Assembly: GCA_036558305.1 (NCBI GenBank)
Contig: DATBFX010000227.1
Location: 40,997-104,996, forward strand
DNA from: DATBFX01 sp036558305
GTDB lineage: Bacteria > Chloroflexota > Chloroflexia > Thermomicrobiales > UBA6265
Direction: 5' to 3'
Length of the DNA: 64,000 bases
The position numbers were made by a program, and so were the translations under genes. The notes below the pieces were generated by a model. It was given only the letters and a program-made list of their open reading frames with translations, had not been told where the DNA came from and made no database searches. Shown piece by piece: positions 6,883-15,429 of this stretch (the stretch's first letter is position 1; every line of letters begins with the position of its first letter).

Positions 6883-8984
6883 GGGGTGTCTCCGATGCCC
6901 GTCATCGTCGCCAGGGCGAAGGGGATGACCGGACCGCTGCCGGCCCGGCGCAGCCAGGCGCCGCAGGTGGTGAACGTCCACCGCGAGTCGACGATGTCGT
7001 CGACGAGGAGGACCGGCCCCGGCAAGACCAATCTCGCCTCGGCCCGGAACGCCGAGGCGATGTTGGCAACCTGCTGGGCGCTATTCTGCATCGTTTTCTG
7101 TTCCGGAGTCTCGCGGACCTTGACCAGTGCCGGGCGAAACGGCAGTTCAAGCGCCCCGGCCAGGCGCGCCGCGAAGTCGGGCACCAACCCCGGATGCCGC
7201 AAGGAAGGAACCGCCGTCACCCACCCCGGCGCCGGCGCGGGTTGCCATCGCCGCCGGATGAGGTCGACGGCGGCGTCGACGAGCTCGTCGGCGAACCGCC
7301 CGTCCCGATATTTGCCCATCGTCACCAACCGGCCCCAGCCGGCGTCGCCGTAGACGCAGAGCGCCAACCCGGGTTCGTTGCGGATCGCTTCCTCCAGCTT
7401 CGCTTTCCGGTCGGGGAAGACGCCCGTGGGCAACATCACGCGCGGTTCGATGCGCCGTGCGTCCCGTTTCAGAAACCGCACGGCTTCGGCGACGAGCGCG
7501 GGATCGACGCCGGTCGGTACGAGTGTCCCGCAACAGACGGCACACCGACCGCACGGCCGCGCCGTCGGATCGTCCAACTCGCGCCCGACGAACTCCATCA
7601 GGCACGTCTCCGCATCGACGAACGCCTGCATCCGGGCCAACTCGTGGTACCGGAGCGCCGTGACCCGGCGGGACCGCTCCTCGTCCGGCGACCAGGGTTT
7701 GACCGTTCTGCCGTAGCGCCGGTGCTCGTGGACGACCGCGCCCTCGACCTCCAGGAACTTCAAGCACCGCTCGATCTTCCCGTGCGAGAGATTGACCCTG
7801 GTCTGGAGTTCCCGCGCGGTCAGCCCGTCCGTCTCGGCCCCCTCGATCGCCGCCAGCACCGCACGAAGGTCGGCCGCGCCGGGAAACGCCGACGTGATGA
7901 AATACTCCTGGACGTCGTCGTCCTCCCGACCATTTAGCAGAATGGCGAATGCGTCGCTGCCGGCGCGACCGGCCCGCCCGATCTGCTGGTAATACGCCAC
8001 GACCGAACCGGGACGCTGGTAGTGGACGACGAACCCGAGATCGGGTTTGTCGAAACCCATCCCGAGCGCCACCGTCGCCACCAGGGCCTTGGTCTGGTTG
8101 GCGATCAACCTCGCTTCGAGCTCCACCCGGCGGTCGGGCGGCAGATCGGCGTGGTAGGCCGCCGCATCGATCCCGCGTCGGCCCAACCAGGCCGCGACGC
8201 GGTCGCAGTCGCCCACCGTCAGGCAATAGACGATGCCGGAACCGGGTATGATCGGCAGCGTCTGCGCCAACCACGCCAGCCGCTCCGCCTGGTCGTCGAG
8301 GCGGATCGTTTGCAGGCGCAGCGTCGGTCGCGCCAGCGGTCCGCGCAGCGTCAACAGATCGGGGCCGAGTTGCGTCGCGACGTCGGCGACCACCCGATCG
8401 TTCGCCGTCGCCGTGGTCGCCAGCACGGGGACCGAGGGCGGCAGCAACCGCACGATCTGGACGATCCGGCGGTAGTCCGGGCGGAAGTCGTGTCCCCAAT
8501 CGGAGATGCAATGCGCCTCGTCGACGACGAAGAGCCCGATCCCACGTCGCAGCAACGGCAACGTCTGCGTCCGGAACCGCTCGTTGCCCAACCGCTCCGG
8601 CGAGATCATCAGGGCATCGCAGCGGTCGGCCGCGAGGTCGCGCGCGATCTCGTCCCACTCCTCGTCGTTGGCGCTGTTGATCGTCCGCGCCCGAATCCCG
8701 AGCCGGTCGGCCATCGCGATCTGGTTGCGCATCAACGACAACAACGGACTGATCAGCACGGTCGGACCCGTTCCGCGATCCCGCAAGAGACGCGTCGCCA
8801 GGAAGTAGACGAGACTCTTCCCCCAACCGGTCCGCTGCACGACGAGCACGCGCGCCCGCGCCGCGACGAGCGCATGGATGGCCTCCATCTGCCCATCGCG
8901 GAACGTCGCGTCCGGACCCAACATCCGGGCCAACAACACCCGCGCCTGGTGTTCGACCTCGTCGCGACCGGTGGTCTGCGTCAC
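6879..8984 (-). CDS. RecQ-family helicase fused to a ComF-like phosphoribosyltransferase domain
   Basis: The 701-residue protein begins with a RecQ superfamily-2 helicase core: Walker A 'QRTGWGKS' at 50-57, the DEAH box at 155-158 followed by 'CISDWGHDFRPDYR', and a helicase C half with 'ALGMGFDKPDLGFVVHYQRPG' and 'QQIGRAGRAG'. A cysteine cluster near 'RPCGRCAVCCG' is the RecQ zinc-binding module. The C-terminus carries a type I PRTase PRPP-binding signature, 'VLLVDDIVDSRWT' at 658-670, as in ComF. The GTG start has GGAGG 6 nt upstream. It is coupled to the dprA-like gene downstream. RecQ unwinds DNA; the PRTase partner is of unknown reaction. Confidence 0.9.
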   Translation of the reverse strand: MTQTTGRDEVEHQARVLLARMLGPDATFRDGQMEAIHALVAARARVLVVQRTGWGKSLVYFLATRLLRDRGTGPTVLISPLLSLMRNQIAMADRLGIRARTINSANDEEWDEIARDLAADRCDALMISPERLGNERFRTQTLPLLRRGIGLFVVDEAHCISDWGHDFRPDYRRIVQIVRLLPPSVPVLATTATANDRVVADVATQLGPDLLTLRGPLARPTLRLQTIRLDDQAERLAWLAQTLPIIPGSGIVYCLTVGDCDRVAAWLGRRGIDAAAYHADLPPDRRVELEARLIANQTKALVATVALGMGFDKPDLGFVVHYQRPGSVVAYYQQIGRAGRAGSDAFAILLNGREDDDVQEYFITSAFPGAADLRAVLAAIEGAETDGLTARELQTRVNLSHGKIERCLKFLEVEGAVVHEHRRYGRTVKPWSPDEERSRRVTALRYHELARMQAFVDAETCLMEFVGRELDDPTARPCGRCAVCCGTLVPTGVDPALVAEAVRFLKRDARRIEPRVMLPTGVFPDRKAKLEEAIRNEPGLALCVYGDAGWGRLVTMGKYRDGRFADELVDAAVDLIRRRWQPAPAPGWVTAVPSLRHPGLVPDFAARLAGALELPFRPALVKVRETPEQKTMQNSAQQVANIASAFRAEARLVLPGPVLLVDDIVDSRWTFTTCGAWLRRAGSGPVIPFALATMTGIGDTP

Positions 8985-9113
8985 ACCGCACTCCTCCGAA
9001 CGGCTCGCACGCGCGTCGCCCCGCCCGCCCTTGCCGCGGCCGTGGCATCGGCCTAAGCTTGCGTCGGCGGACGATTATGTCCACCATTTTGGAACATTTC
9101 GGAGCAGCCTATC

Positions 9114-10298
9114 ATGCCACTTTCCTATCGCGATCTTCTCGCACAAACGAAAGCGGAGATCGACGAGGTCGACGCCGTCGCCGCCTGCGGCCTGCTCGAC
9201 CGGGGCGCCCGTGCGATCGACGTCCGCGAACCCGACGAGGTCGAGCAAGGGGCCATCCCCGGCGCCCTCGCCATCCCCCGCGGCTTCCTCGAGGCCCGGA
9301 TCGAGGACGCGGTGCGCGACCGCGACGCCCCCATCGTCGTCTACTGCGCCGTCGGCGCCCGCTCCGCCTTCGCCGCCAAGTCGCTCCAGGACCTCGGCTA
9401 CACCGACGTCGCCTCGCTCGCCGGCGGCTTCGGCGCCTGGAAGGGGGCCGGGCTGCCCTGGAGCGTGCCCACCAAGTACACCGCCGAGCAGCGCCGCCGC
9501 TACTCCCGCCACTTCCTGCTGCCGGAGGTCGGCGAGGAAGGACAGCGCAGGCTCCTCGACGCCAAGGTCCTCCTGATCGGCGCGGGTGGCCTCGGCTCCC
9601 CCGCCGCGCTCTACCTGGCGGCGGCGGGCGTCGGCACGCTCGGGGTGGTCGACGACGACGTGGTCGACGACTCCAACCTGCAACGGCAAGTGCTCCATTC
9701 CACCGACCGCATCGGAATGCCCAAGGTCGAGTCGGCGCGGCTCACGATCGAGGCGCTCAACCCCGACGTCAAGGTCATCGGCCACGAGATGCGATTGAGC
9801 AAAGACAACGCGCTCGACACCATCGCGGGCTACGACATCGTCCTCGATGGGGCGGACAATTTCCCGACTAGATACCTGATCAACGACGCCTGCGTGCTGC
9901 TCGGCAAACCGAACGTGCACGGCGGCGTCGCCCGCTTCGACGGTCAGGTGACCGTCTTTTCGACCGCCGATGGACCCTGCTACCGCTGCCTCTTCCGCGA
10001 CCCGCCCCCGCCGGGACTCGCCCTCAATTGTGCCGAGGCCGGCGTCCTCGGCGTCCTCCCCGGCGTGATCGGGATGCTGCAAGCCACCGAGGTGATCAAG
10101 CTGATCCTCGGCATCGGCGAGCCCCTGATCGGCCGCCTCCTCACCTACGACGCCCGCGATCTCAGCTTCCGCGAACTCCGCATCCGCCGGGACCCGACTT
10201 GTCCGATGTGCGGCCCAGATCGCCCGACGTCGCTCGACGACATCGAGTACAGCGAGGTGTCGTGCGCGGTGCCGGTGGCGGCTCTGGCAGGCGTCTGA
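9114..10298 (+). CDS. moeB: rhodanese-ThiF/MoeB sulfur-carrier adenylyltransferase
   Basis: This 394-residue protein has an N-terminal rhodanese domain (about 15-120, active loop 'CAVGARS' with Cys78). An E1-like ThiF/MoeB domain follows: 'YSRHFLLPEVGEEGQRRL', nucleotide loop 'GAGGLGSP', 'DNLQRQ'-type 'DDSNLQRQVLH', zinc cysteines in 'CYRCLF' and 'CPMCG'. It should adenylate a sulfur carrier (MoaD/ThiS type) and supply persulfide sulfur for molybdopterin or thiamine. The better-known MoeZ/MOCS3 architecture has the rhodanese at the C-terminus; here the order is reversed. It is divergent from the helicase gene, with 129 bp between the starts. No carrier protein gene is adjacent. Confidence 0.88.
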   Translation: MPLSYRDLLAQTKAEIDEVDAVAACGLLDRGARAIDVREPDEVEQGAIPGALAIPRGFLEARIEDAVRDRDAPIVVYCAVGARSAFAAKSLQDLGYTDVASLAGGFGAWKGAGLPWSVPTKYTAEQRRRYSRHFLLPEVGEEGQRRLLDAKVLLIGAGGLGSPAALYLAAAGVGTLGVVDDDVVDDSNLQRQVLHSTDRIGMPKVESARLTIEALNPDVKVIGHEMRLSKDNALDTIAGYDIVLDGADNFPTRYLINDACVLLGKPNVHGGVARFDGQVTVFSTADGPCYRCLFRDPPPPGLALNCAEAGVLGVLPGVIGMLQATEVIKLILGIGEPLIGRLLTYDARDLSFRELRIRRDPTCPMCGPDRPTSLDDIEYSEVSCAVPVAALAGV

Positions 10299-10325
10299 AG
10301 CGTTGTTTTGGCGCCGCTCGATAAG

Positions 10326-10354
10326 TTCCGATGGCGACAAATTCGGCGTACAAT
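10326..10354 (+). promoter_or_regulatory. candidate promoter of the toxin-antitoxin pair
   Basis: TACAAT at 10349-10354 is a good -10 element. TTCCGA at 10326-10331 is a weak -35 separated by 17 nt. The toxin gene begins 24 nt downstream. Confidence 0.5.
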
Positions 10355-10378
10355 GGAGGCTGATGGAGGTTCGGACGG

Positions 10379-10666
10379 ATGCCCGATTGGTCTCGCTACG
10401 GATTCCACTGGAACGAGGCCATCGTAGAACACATTGTCGACGGGCACGGTGTCTACCCCGAAGAGGTGGAGGAAGTCTTCGCCAATCGCCCGCACGTGGT
10501 TCGCAAGGGCGATCTCTACCACGCCTATGGTCGCACCGAAAATGGCTCCTACTTGACAGTGATCTGCGCCATAGGAGCCGGCACCATCCGTGTCGTCACC
10601 GCACGCCCGATGGATCGCTCCGAACGGAGGTTGTATGGCCGCCACCGCAAAAACGAAGACCCCTGA
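10379..10666 (+). CDS. BrnT-like toxin
   Basis: The 95-residue protein resembles the BrnT/DUF497 (or related DUF4258) RNase-toxin fold: 'FHWNEAIVEHIVDGHGVYPEEVEEVFANRP' (helix pair), then a beta-sheet 'LYHAYGRTENGSYLTVICAI' and the closing 'TIRVVTARPMDRSERRLYGR', which carries the conserved Arg and Glu-Arg-Arg motif. These toxins are small ribonucleases. A GGAGG site precedes the ATG. The next gene overlaps it by 32 bp and encodes a ribbon-helix-helix-like protein, the expected antitoxin order (BrnT then BrnA). Fairly confident of the family, less so of the exact name. Confidence 0.75.
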   Translation: MPDWSRYGFHWNEAIVEHIVDGHGVYPEEVEEVFANRPHVVRKGDLYHAYGRTENGSYLTVICAIGAGTIRVVTARPMDRSERRLYGRHRKNEDP

Positions 10667-11042
10667 ACCCACGGTCGAACCACTTGAGTACCCAGAATTC
10701 GAGACCGAAGAAGATGCGCGCCAGTTTTGGTCGTCCCACAGCACTGCTCCTTATTGGCATCTCATGGAGGAGGTTACGGAGGCCTCACCGCCTGGCCCGG
10801 TCGAACGACCAACCGGTCCCAGACCATACCCGTATAGCCGCCCAAAGCCCGGCGAAACGACCGAGATTGCAGTGCGGTTGCCAGCCGAGCTCGTTGACGT
10901 CATTCAAGCGCGCGCACGGCGGCGCGCCATTTCGCTCGATTTGCTCCTTACCGAGTGGCTCGGCGACCGGATAAAGGAGGAGCGACGCCGGCTGCACGGG
11001 GATCTCGATCTTCCCGCGGACGCAGAACGTCCTTTCCGATAG
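10635..11042 (+). CDS. BrnA/CopG-like antitoxin
   Basis: This 135-residue protein starts at an ATG inside the toxin gene, with GGAGG 5 nt upstream. The N-terminal half contains an aromatic-rich linker ('EEDARQFWSSHSTAPYWHLM') of the kind seen in BrnA/CopG antitoxins preceding DNA binding. The C-terminal half has 'TEIAVRLPAELVDVIQARARRRAISLDLLL', a ribbon-helix-helix-type DNA-binding segment. It should neutralise the BrnT-like toxin and repress the operon. Confidence 0.75.
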   Translation: MAATAKTKTPEPTVEPLEYPEFETEEDARQFWSSHSTAPYWHLMEEVTEASPPGPVERPTGPRPYPYSRPKPGETTEIAVRLPAELVDVIQARARRRAISLDLLLTEWLGDRIKEERRRLHGDLDLPADAERPFR

Positions 11043-11194
11043 ACACGCGAGCCTCGAGGCAATCCCCCTCGCCTCCCGCACCCCACCCCGCGGGGTTTCC
11101 TCTCGCCCCTTCCCCGGCTATCATCCCGATCGTAGTTCGCCGCGCGCCGCTCGGACCCGACCGGCACGCCCCGCCACGACAGGAGCACTCCTCG

Positions 11195-12886
11195 ATGCTC
11201 GGTTTTCCGCACCCGGACGCGATCGCCTCGCCCGTCGTTTCCCGTTGGCCTCGCCGCCGCCACACCCCGAGTTACGCCCGGCGCGGGATGGTCGCCTCCG
11301 CCCATCCCCTGGCCACCTCCGCCGGTCTGCGCGTCCTCGCCGACGGCGGCAACGCGGTCGATGCCGCCGTCGCCACCGCCCTCGCCTGCTCCGTCGTCCT
11401 CCCCGCCGCCTGCGGCATCGGCGGTGACCTCTTCGCCATCGTCGCCGATGCCCGCGATGGCTCCGCGGCGAAACCGACCGCCTTCGTCGGCAGCGGCATC
11501 GCCCCGCGCCACACCACCATCGACTTCATGCGCGCGCACGGCGACGACGGCGGTCGCATCTTGGCCCAGCAGGGGCCGCTCTCGCCCTCGGTGCCCGGTC
11601 TCGTCGACGCCGTCTTCTCGCTGCTCGACCGCTTCGGCACCCGTAGCTTCGGCGACCTCGCCGCCGACGCCATCGACTACGCCGGCAACGGGTTCCCGAT
11701 CTCCGTCCCCGGTGCCACCTCGATCGCCAACAACGCCCGCCTCCTCGGCCGCTTCCCCGCCTCCGCCGCCGTTTTCCTCCCCGGCGGTCGCCCGCCCACG
11801 CCCGGCTCGCTGTTCCGCCAGCGCGATCTCGCCAAATCGATCCGCCTGATCGCCGACGGCGGTCGCGACGTCTTCTACCGGGGCGAGCTCGCCCAACGGA
11901 TCGGCGATTTCCTCACCGCCAACGGCGGCGTCCTCGCCGCCGACGACTTCGCCGACCACGAGACGATCGTCGGTCCGCCGCTGACCACGACCTACCGCGG
12001 TTACAACGTCTACCAGACCGGTCTCCCCACCCAGGGGTTCCTGCTCCTCGAAGCCCTCAACATCGTCGAGCACGACGACCTCGCCAAACTCGGCGTCGAC
12101 TGCGCGGACGGCGTCCACCACCTCGCCGAAGCGATGAAACTCGCCTTCGCCGACCGTCTCCGCTACACCGGCGATCCGCAATTCGTCGACAGCCCCCTCG
12201 CCACCCTCATCTCGAAACCCTGGGCAACCCGCCGCCACGCCACCATCGATCCCGACCGCGCCGCCGCCGACGTCGCCGCCGGCGACCTCAAGGCCGGCGA
12301 CACCACCTACCTCTGCACGATGGACGGCGACGGCATGATGGTCTCGCTCATCCTCTCCGTCTCCGCCGGGTTCGGCAGCGGCGTCATCGCCGGCGACACC
12401 GGCGTCCTCCTCAACAACCGCGCCGGTCACTGCTTCAGCCTGGTCGAGGGGCACCCCAACATCTTCGCGCCGGGCAAGAAGACGATGCACACCCTCAATT
12501 GCTACCTGATCGCCGCCCCGGACGGCACCCCGATCCTCGTCGGCGGCACCCCCGGCGGCGACAGTCAACCCCAGTGGAATCTGCAAACGATCTGCTCGCT
12601 GGTCGACGCCGGCCTCGACGTCCAGGCCGCCGCCGAGATGCCCCGCTGGTCGGTTTGGCCCGGCACCTACCCGATCGAGGTCGACCACCGCCCCTTCGAA
12701 CTGCGCATCGAAGACCGCTCCGGCGAGGCAACCCTTGCCGACCTCGCCAACCGCGGTCACCGCGTCGTCGCCGGCGGTCCCTGGACCCAGGGCGGCGCCG
12801 TCCAACTCATCGCCCGCGACCCCGAGACCGGCGCCCTCGCCGGCGGCTCCGACCCCCGCGGCGAAGGGATGGCGCTCGGCCTCTGA
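11195..12886 (+). CDS. gamma-glutamyltransferase family protein
   Basis: The 563-residue protein is a GGT-type Ntn hydrolase: 'GMVASAHPLATSAGLRVLADGGNAVDAAVATALA' opens the large subunit, followed by 'ACGIGGDLFAIV', and the autocleavage point lies before 'TYLCTMDGDGMMVS', making Thr371 the likely nucleophile. 'GSGVIAGDTGVLLNNR' and 'LVGGTPGGDSQPQWNLQ' complete the small subunit. Such enzymes cleave or transfer gamma-glutamyl groups from glutathione-like compounds, or hydrolyse related substrates. No signal peptide is seen, unlike many secreted GGTs. ATG 11195 has AGGAG upstream. A long inverted repeat begins 12 nt after its stop. Confidence 0.88.
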   Translation: MLGFPHPDAIASPVVSRWPRRRHTPSYARRGMVASAHPLATSAGLRVLADGGNAVDAAVATALACSVVLPAACGIGGDLFAIVADARDGSAAKPTAFVGSGIAPRHTTIDFMRAHGDDGGRILAQQGPLSPSVPGLVDAVFSLLDRFGTRSFGDLAADAIDYAGNGFPISVPGATSIANNARLLGRFPASAAVFLPGGRPPTPGSLFRQRDLAKSIRLIADGGRDVFYRGELAQRIGDFLTANGGVLAADDFADHETIVGPPLTTTYRGYNVYQTGLPTQGFLLLEALNIVEHDDLAKLGVDCADGVHHLAEAMKLAFADRLRYTGDPQFVDSPLATLISKPWATRRHATIDPDRAAADVAAGDLKAGDTTYLCTMDGDGMMVSLILSVSAGFGSGVIAGDTGVLLNNRAGHCFSLVEGHPNIFAPGKKTMHTLNCYLIAAPDGTPILVGGTPGGDSQPQWNLQTICSLVDAGLDVQAAAEMPRWSVWPGTYPIEVDHRPFELRIEDRSGEATLADLANRGHRVVAGGPWTQGGAVQLIARDPETGALAGGSDPRGEGMALGL

Positions 12887-12897
12887 CCCCCAAAGTG

Positions 12898-13009
12898 ACG
12901 AGCTACGAGCTTCGAGCTTCGAGCTTGACGCCCGTGCGAAGCTCTGTCGGCTCTTCGGCACACGCGTTCGTTGGCGGAACAAGCTCGAAGCTCGTAGTTC
13001 GTAGCTCGT
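12898..13009. repeat. long inverted repeat built from heptamers, 3' of the GGT gene
   Basis: Two 29-nt arms (12898-12926 and 12981-13009) pair with 27 of 29 matches and flank a 54-nt loop. The left arm is a tandem heptamer (GAGCTAC, then GAGCTTC twice, then GAGCTT). The right arm is AAGCTCG twice, TAGTTCG, then TAGCTCG, and heptamers continue to 13015. It starts just after a stop codon and precedes the copper-protein gene. It is likely a terminator or 3'-end structure and a member of a dispersed element family in this window. Confidence 0.85.
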
Positions 13010-13172
13010 AGCTCGATACCCGGACGTAGCCTTTCTCACGCGGCTTTCAAATCAACCGCTCAGGTTCGGTCCGCGTAATGGAAGTGGGCCGGCGGCAGCG
13101 GCTGACGCGCTCGCCGACCCGTTGCCGGCCGCGTGGTCGGCAACGTCGTGTCTGAGCGAGGAGTTTTGATTC

Positions 13173-14024
13173 GTGACGCGAATCGGATCGCGGTTGTTGG
13201 CAGTCGGTTTGCTTGTCGCTCTGTTTGTCGCTATCGGGGCTCGTCCTGGGCGGGCCGACGAGGGCAACGATAGTCACCCCGCCCACATCCACTCGGGTAG
13301 TTGTGCCAATCTCGGCGACGTCGTCGCGCCACTCTCGAACATCGGTCCGGACAGCCTGGTGAATGGAACACCGATGGCGGGTGCAACGACCGGTTCGGCG
13401 TCGGCCGTGCCGGTCGAGAGCAGCGTCACGACCGTGTCGATGGCCCTCACGGACATCGCCGACGGCAACCACGCGATCAACGTCCACCTCAGCGCCGAAG
13501 ACATCGGCCAGTACATCGCCTGCGGTGACGTCGGTGGCACCATGGCCGGCAGCGCCGATCTGTCGATCGGGATCGCCGAACTCAACAATTCCGGCTACAG
13601 CGGCATCGCGTTGCTGCACGACAACGGCGACGGCACGACGACCGTCTCCGTCTACCTGACCGAGAAGTCGGAAGAAGCAGCTCCCGCCGGCGGCACGCCC
13701 GCGGCTGCGGCGAACGATGTCGCGGTGACCTTGCACGACTTCACGGTCACCCCGTCGGAGACGACGCTGAAGGCCGGTGTCCCCTACACCTTCACCGTCA
13801 CCAACGACGGTAAGGCGCAGCACGAGTTCGTGATCGAGAAGGCGACCGATGTCGACGTTCCCCTCCAGACGTCCGGTCACCAGGCCGAGGCGGAGGACAT
13901 CGCTCCCGGCACCGCCAAGACCTTGCAGTGGACCTTCAGCGAGCCGGGCGAATACCAACTGGCCTGCCACGTCCCCGGTCATTTCGAAGCCGGGATGTTC
14001 GTCAAGATCGAGGTAACCGCCTAA
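13173..14024 (+). CDS. secreted CHRD-like/cupredoxin copper protein
   Basis: This 283-residue protein has a signal peptide (1-28, ending 'RPGRADEG'). A CHRD-like domain follows ('HPAHIHSGSCANLGDV', 'AINVHLSAEDIGQYIACGDVG'), then a C-terminal cupredoxin domain. The type-1 copper ligands can be read as His217, Cys265, His270 and Met275 ('QHEF', then 'ACHVPGHFEAGM'). The protein is probably an extracytoplasmic electron carrier or copper binder. The same CHRD-like motif occurs in the protein encoded at 16297-18057. The GTG start at 13173 has GAGCGAGGAG upstream. Confidence 0.85.
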   Translation: MTRIGSRLLAVGLLVALFVAIGARPGRADEGNDSHPAHIHSGSCANLGDVVAPLSNIGPDSLVNGTPMAGATTGSASAVPVESSVTTVSMALTDIADGNHAINVHLSAEDIGQYIACGDVGGTMAGSADLSIGIAELNNSGYSGIALLHDNGDGTTTVSVYLTEKSEEAAPAGGTPAAAANDVAVTLHDFTVTPSETTLKAGVPYTFTVTNDGKAQHEFVIEKATDVDVPLQTSGHQAEAEDIAPGTAKTLQWTFSEPGEYQLACHVPGHFEAGMFVKIEVTA

Positions 14025-14056
14025 TCCGATCTTGCACGAGCGCCGACGTTCACCAT

Positions 14057-14170
14057 CCCGTCATTCCGAGCCTGTCGAGGAATCTCCCTCCGCCAGAGGC
14101 GACATGCCAATGAGCTCCACGCCTCCGCTACCGCTCCGGGAGATTCCTCGGCTCCGCTCGGAATGACGGG
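14057..14170. repeat. inverted repeat between convergent genes, CGTCATTCCGAG type
   Basis: Arms at 14057-14088 and 14138-14170 are near-perfect reverse complements (one-base length difference, a few mismatches in the middle) around a 49-nt loop. The outer sequence CCCGTCATTCCGAG resembles a repeat seen dispersed in many bacterial genomes. It lies between two convergent stop codons and is a likely bidirectional terminator. Confidence 0.8.
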
Positions 14171-14180
14171 GGCGAGCGCG

Positions 14181-15266
14181 TCATCCGAAGTGGTCGCTCG
14201 CCGGCACCACCAGCGACCTCGGCACCTCCCGCACGTCCGCCAACCCGCACAAGATCATGTCGGTCACCAATTCCTGCCGCAGCAAATCGAACACCCGCGC
14301 CACGCCCTCCTCTCCGGCGGCTGCCAGTCCGTACAGCACCGGTCGCCCGATCAACACCGCCCGCGCCCCCAACGCCAGTGCCTTGAGCACGTCCGTCCCC
14401 CGCCGCACGCCCCCGTCCAGCACCACCTCGGCGTCCCCACCCACCGCCTCGACCACCGCCGGCAACGCATCGAGTGCCCCGACCGCCGAATCGAGTTGCC
14501 GCCCACCGTGGTTCGAGACCTGGATTGCCATCGCCCCGTGCTCGACCGCCATCCGGGCATCCTCGGGCGCCAGCACCCCTTTCACCACCACCGGCAACTG
14601 GGTCGAGGCCGTCAACCAGGCGAGATCGGCCCACGTGATCGCCGCGTCCCACTTCGCCAGCGCGAAGTAGTTCCCTGCATCGGCCTCCCCGACCCGCGAG
14701 AGCAGATTCGGCATCGTCGTTCCCGGCGGCAGCGCGAACCGGTTGCGCTCGTCCGCCTCGCGCCGCCCCCGCACCGGCACGTCGACCGTCAACGAGATCG
14801 CCGCCGCCCCGGCCGCCTCCGCCCGCCGCACCAACTCCAGGGTCAAACCGCGATCGTCCATCAGGTAGATCTGGAACCACCACGCACCCGCCCGCGCCGC
14901 CACCTCCTCGATCGCGCAGCTCGCCGCGCACGAGAGGCAGAAGATCGTTCCCGCCTCCTTCGCCGCCGCCGCGGTCGCGCACTCGGCCTCGGGGTGGGCA
15001 AGCCGGTGCAGCCCCATCGGCGAGACGAGCACCGGCAAGCGCACCGGTTGCCCCAGCACCGTCGTCGCCGTCGACGGTTCCACGACCCCGCGCATCACCC
15101 GCGGCACCAGCCGCCACCGCCCGAACGCCGCCCGGTTCTCCCGCAGCGACACCTCGTCCTCCGCCCCACCCGCGATGAACTCGAACAATCCCTGCGGCAC
15201 CACCGCCCGCGCCGCCGCCTCGTACTCCAGCACATTCACCGGCATGACCGCCGCCCGCTCGTCCAT
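14181..15266 (-). CDS. FMN-dependent alpha-hydroxyacid oxidase/dehydrogenase
   Basis: The 361-residue protein belongs to the lactate/glycolate oxidase family. It shows 'LPVLVSPMGLHRLAHPEAE' (FMN binding), 'ISLTVDVPVRGRREADERN', 'LPVVVKGVLAPEDA' (FMN-contacting Lys), and the catalytic 'SNHGGRQLD' with His253, then 'VVLDGGVRRGTDVLKALALGARAVLIGRP' as phosphate-binding strands. It oxidises a 2-hydroxyacid to a 2-oxoacid in the cytoplasm. ATG 15266 is preferred because AGGAGG lies 7 nt upstream; the ATG six bases further up is too close to it. The substrate (lactate, glycolate or mandelate) is not decided. Confidence 0.88.
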   Translation of the reverse strand: MDERAAVMPVNVLEYEAAARAVVPQGLFEFIAGGAEDEVSLRENRAAFGRWRLVPRVMRGVVEPSTATTVLGQPVRLPVLVSPMGLHRLAHPEAECATAAAAKEAGTIFCLSCAASCAIEEVAARAGAWWFQIYLMDDRGLTLELVRRAEAAGAAAISLTVDVPVRGRREADERNRFALPPGTTMPNLLSRVGEADAGNYFALAKWDAAITWADLAWLTASTQLPVVVKGVLAPEDARMAVEHGAMAIQVSNHGGRQLDSAVGALDALPAVVEAVGGDAEVVLDGGVRRGTDVLKALALGARAVLIGRPVLYGLAAAGEEGVARVFDLLRQELVTDMILCGLADVREVPRSLVVPASDHFG

Positions 15267-15429
15267 GGCCATCCCTCCTCCCTTATGCCGCCACCGATGG
15301 CCGCAATCCTACCCAAGACCCCGTCCCGGTGCTCCCGCCATCTCCCCGTGCGAGCACGACAAACGAATCGGACCGGGGCAATCCCCGGTCCGGTCTCCCA
15401 TCGATCGGTTTCGTTCCGCATTCGGCGGT

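Noticed and set aside
10904..13039. Very long minus-strand open frame across the GGT gene
   Set aside because: It is the complement shadow of the gamma-glutamyltransferase gene; composition is Gly/Glu/Val-rich with no domain, and the plus-strand frame carries a full enzyme family signature.
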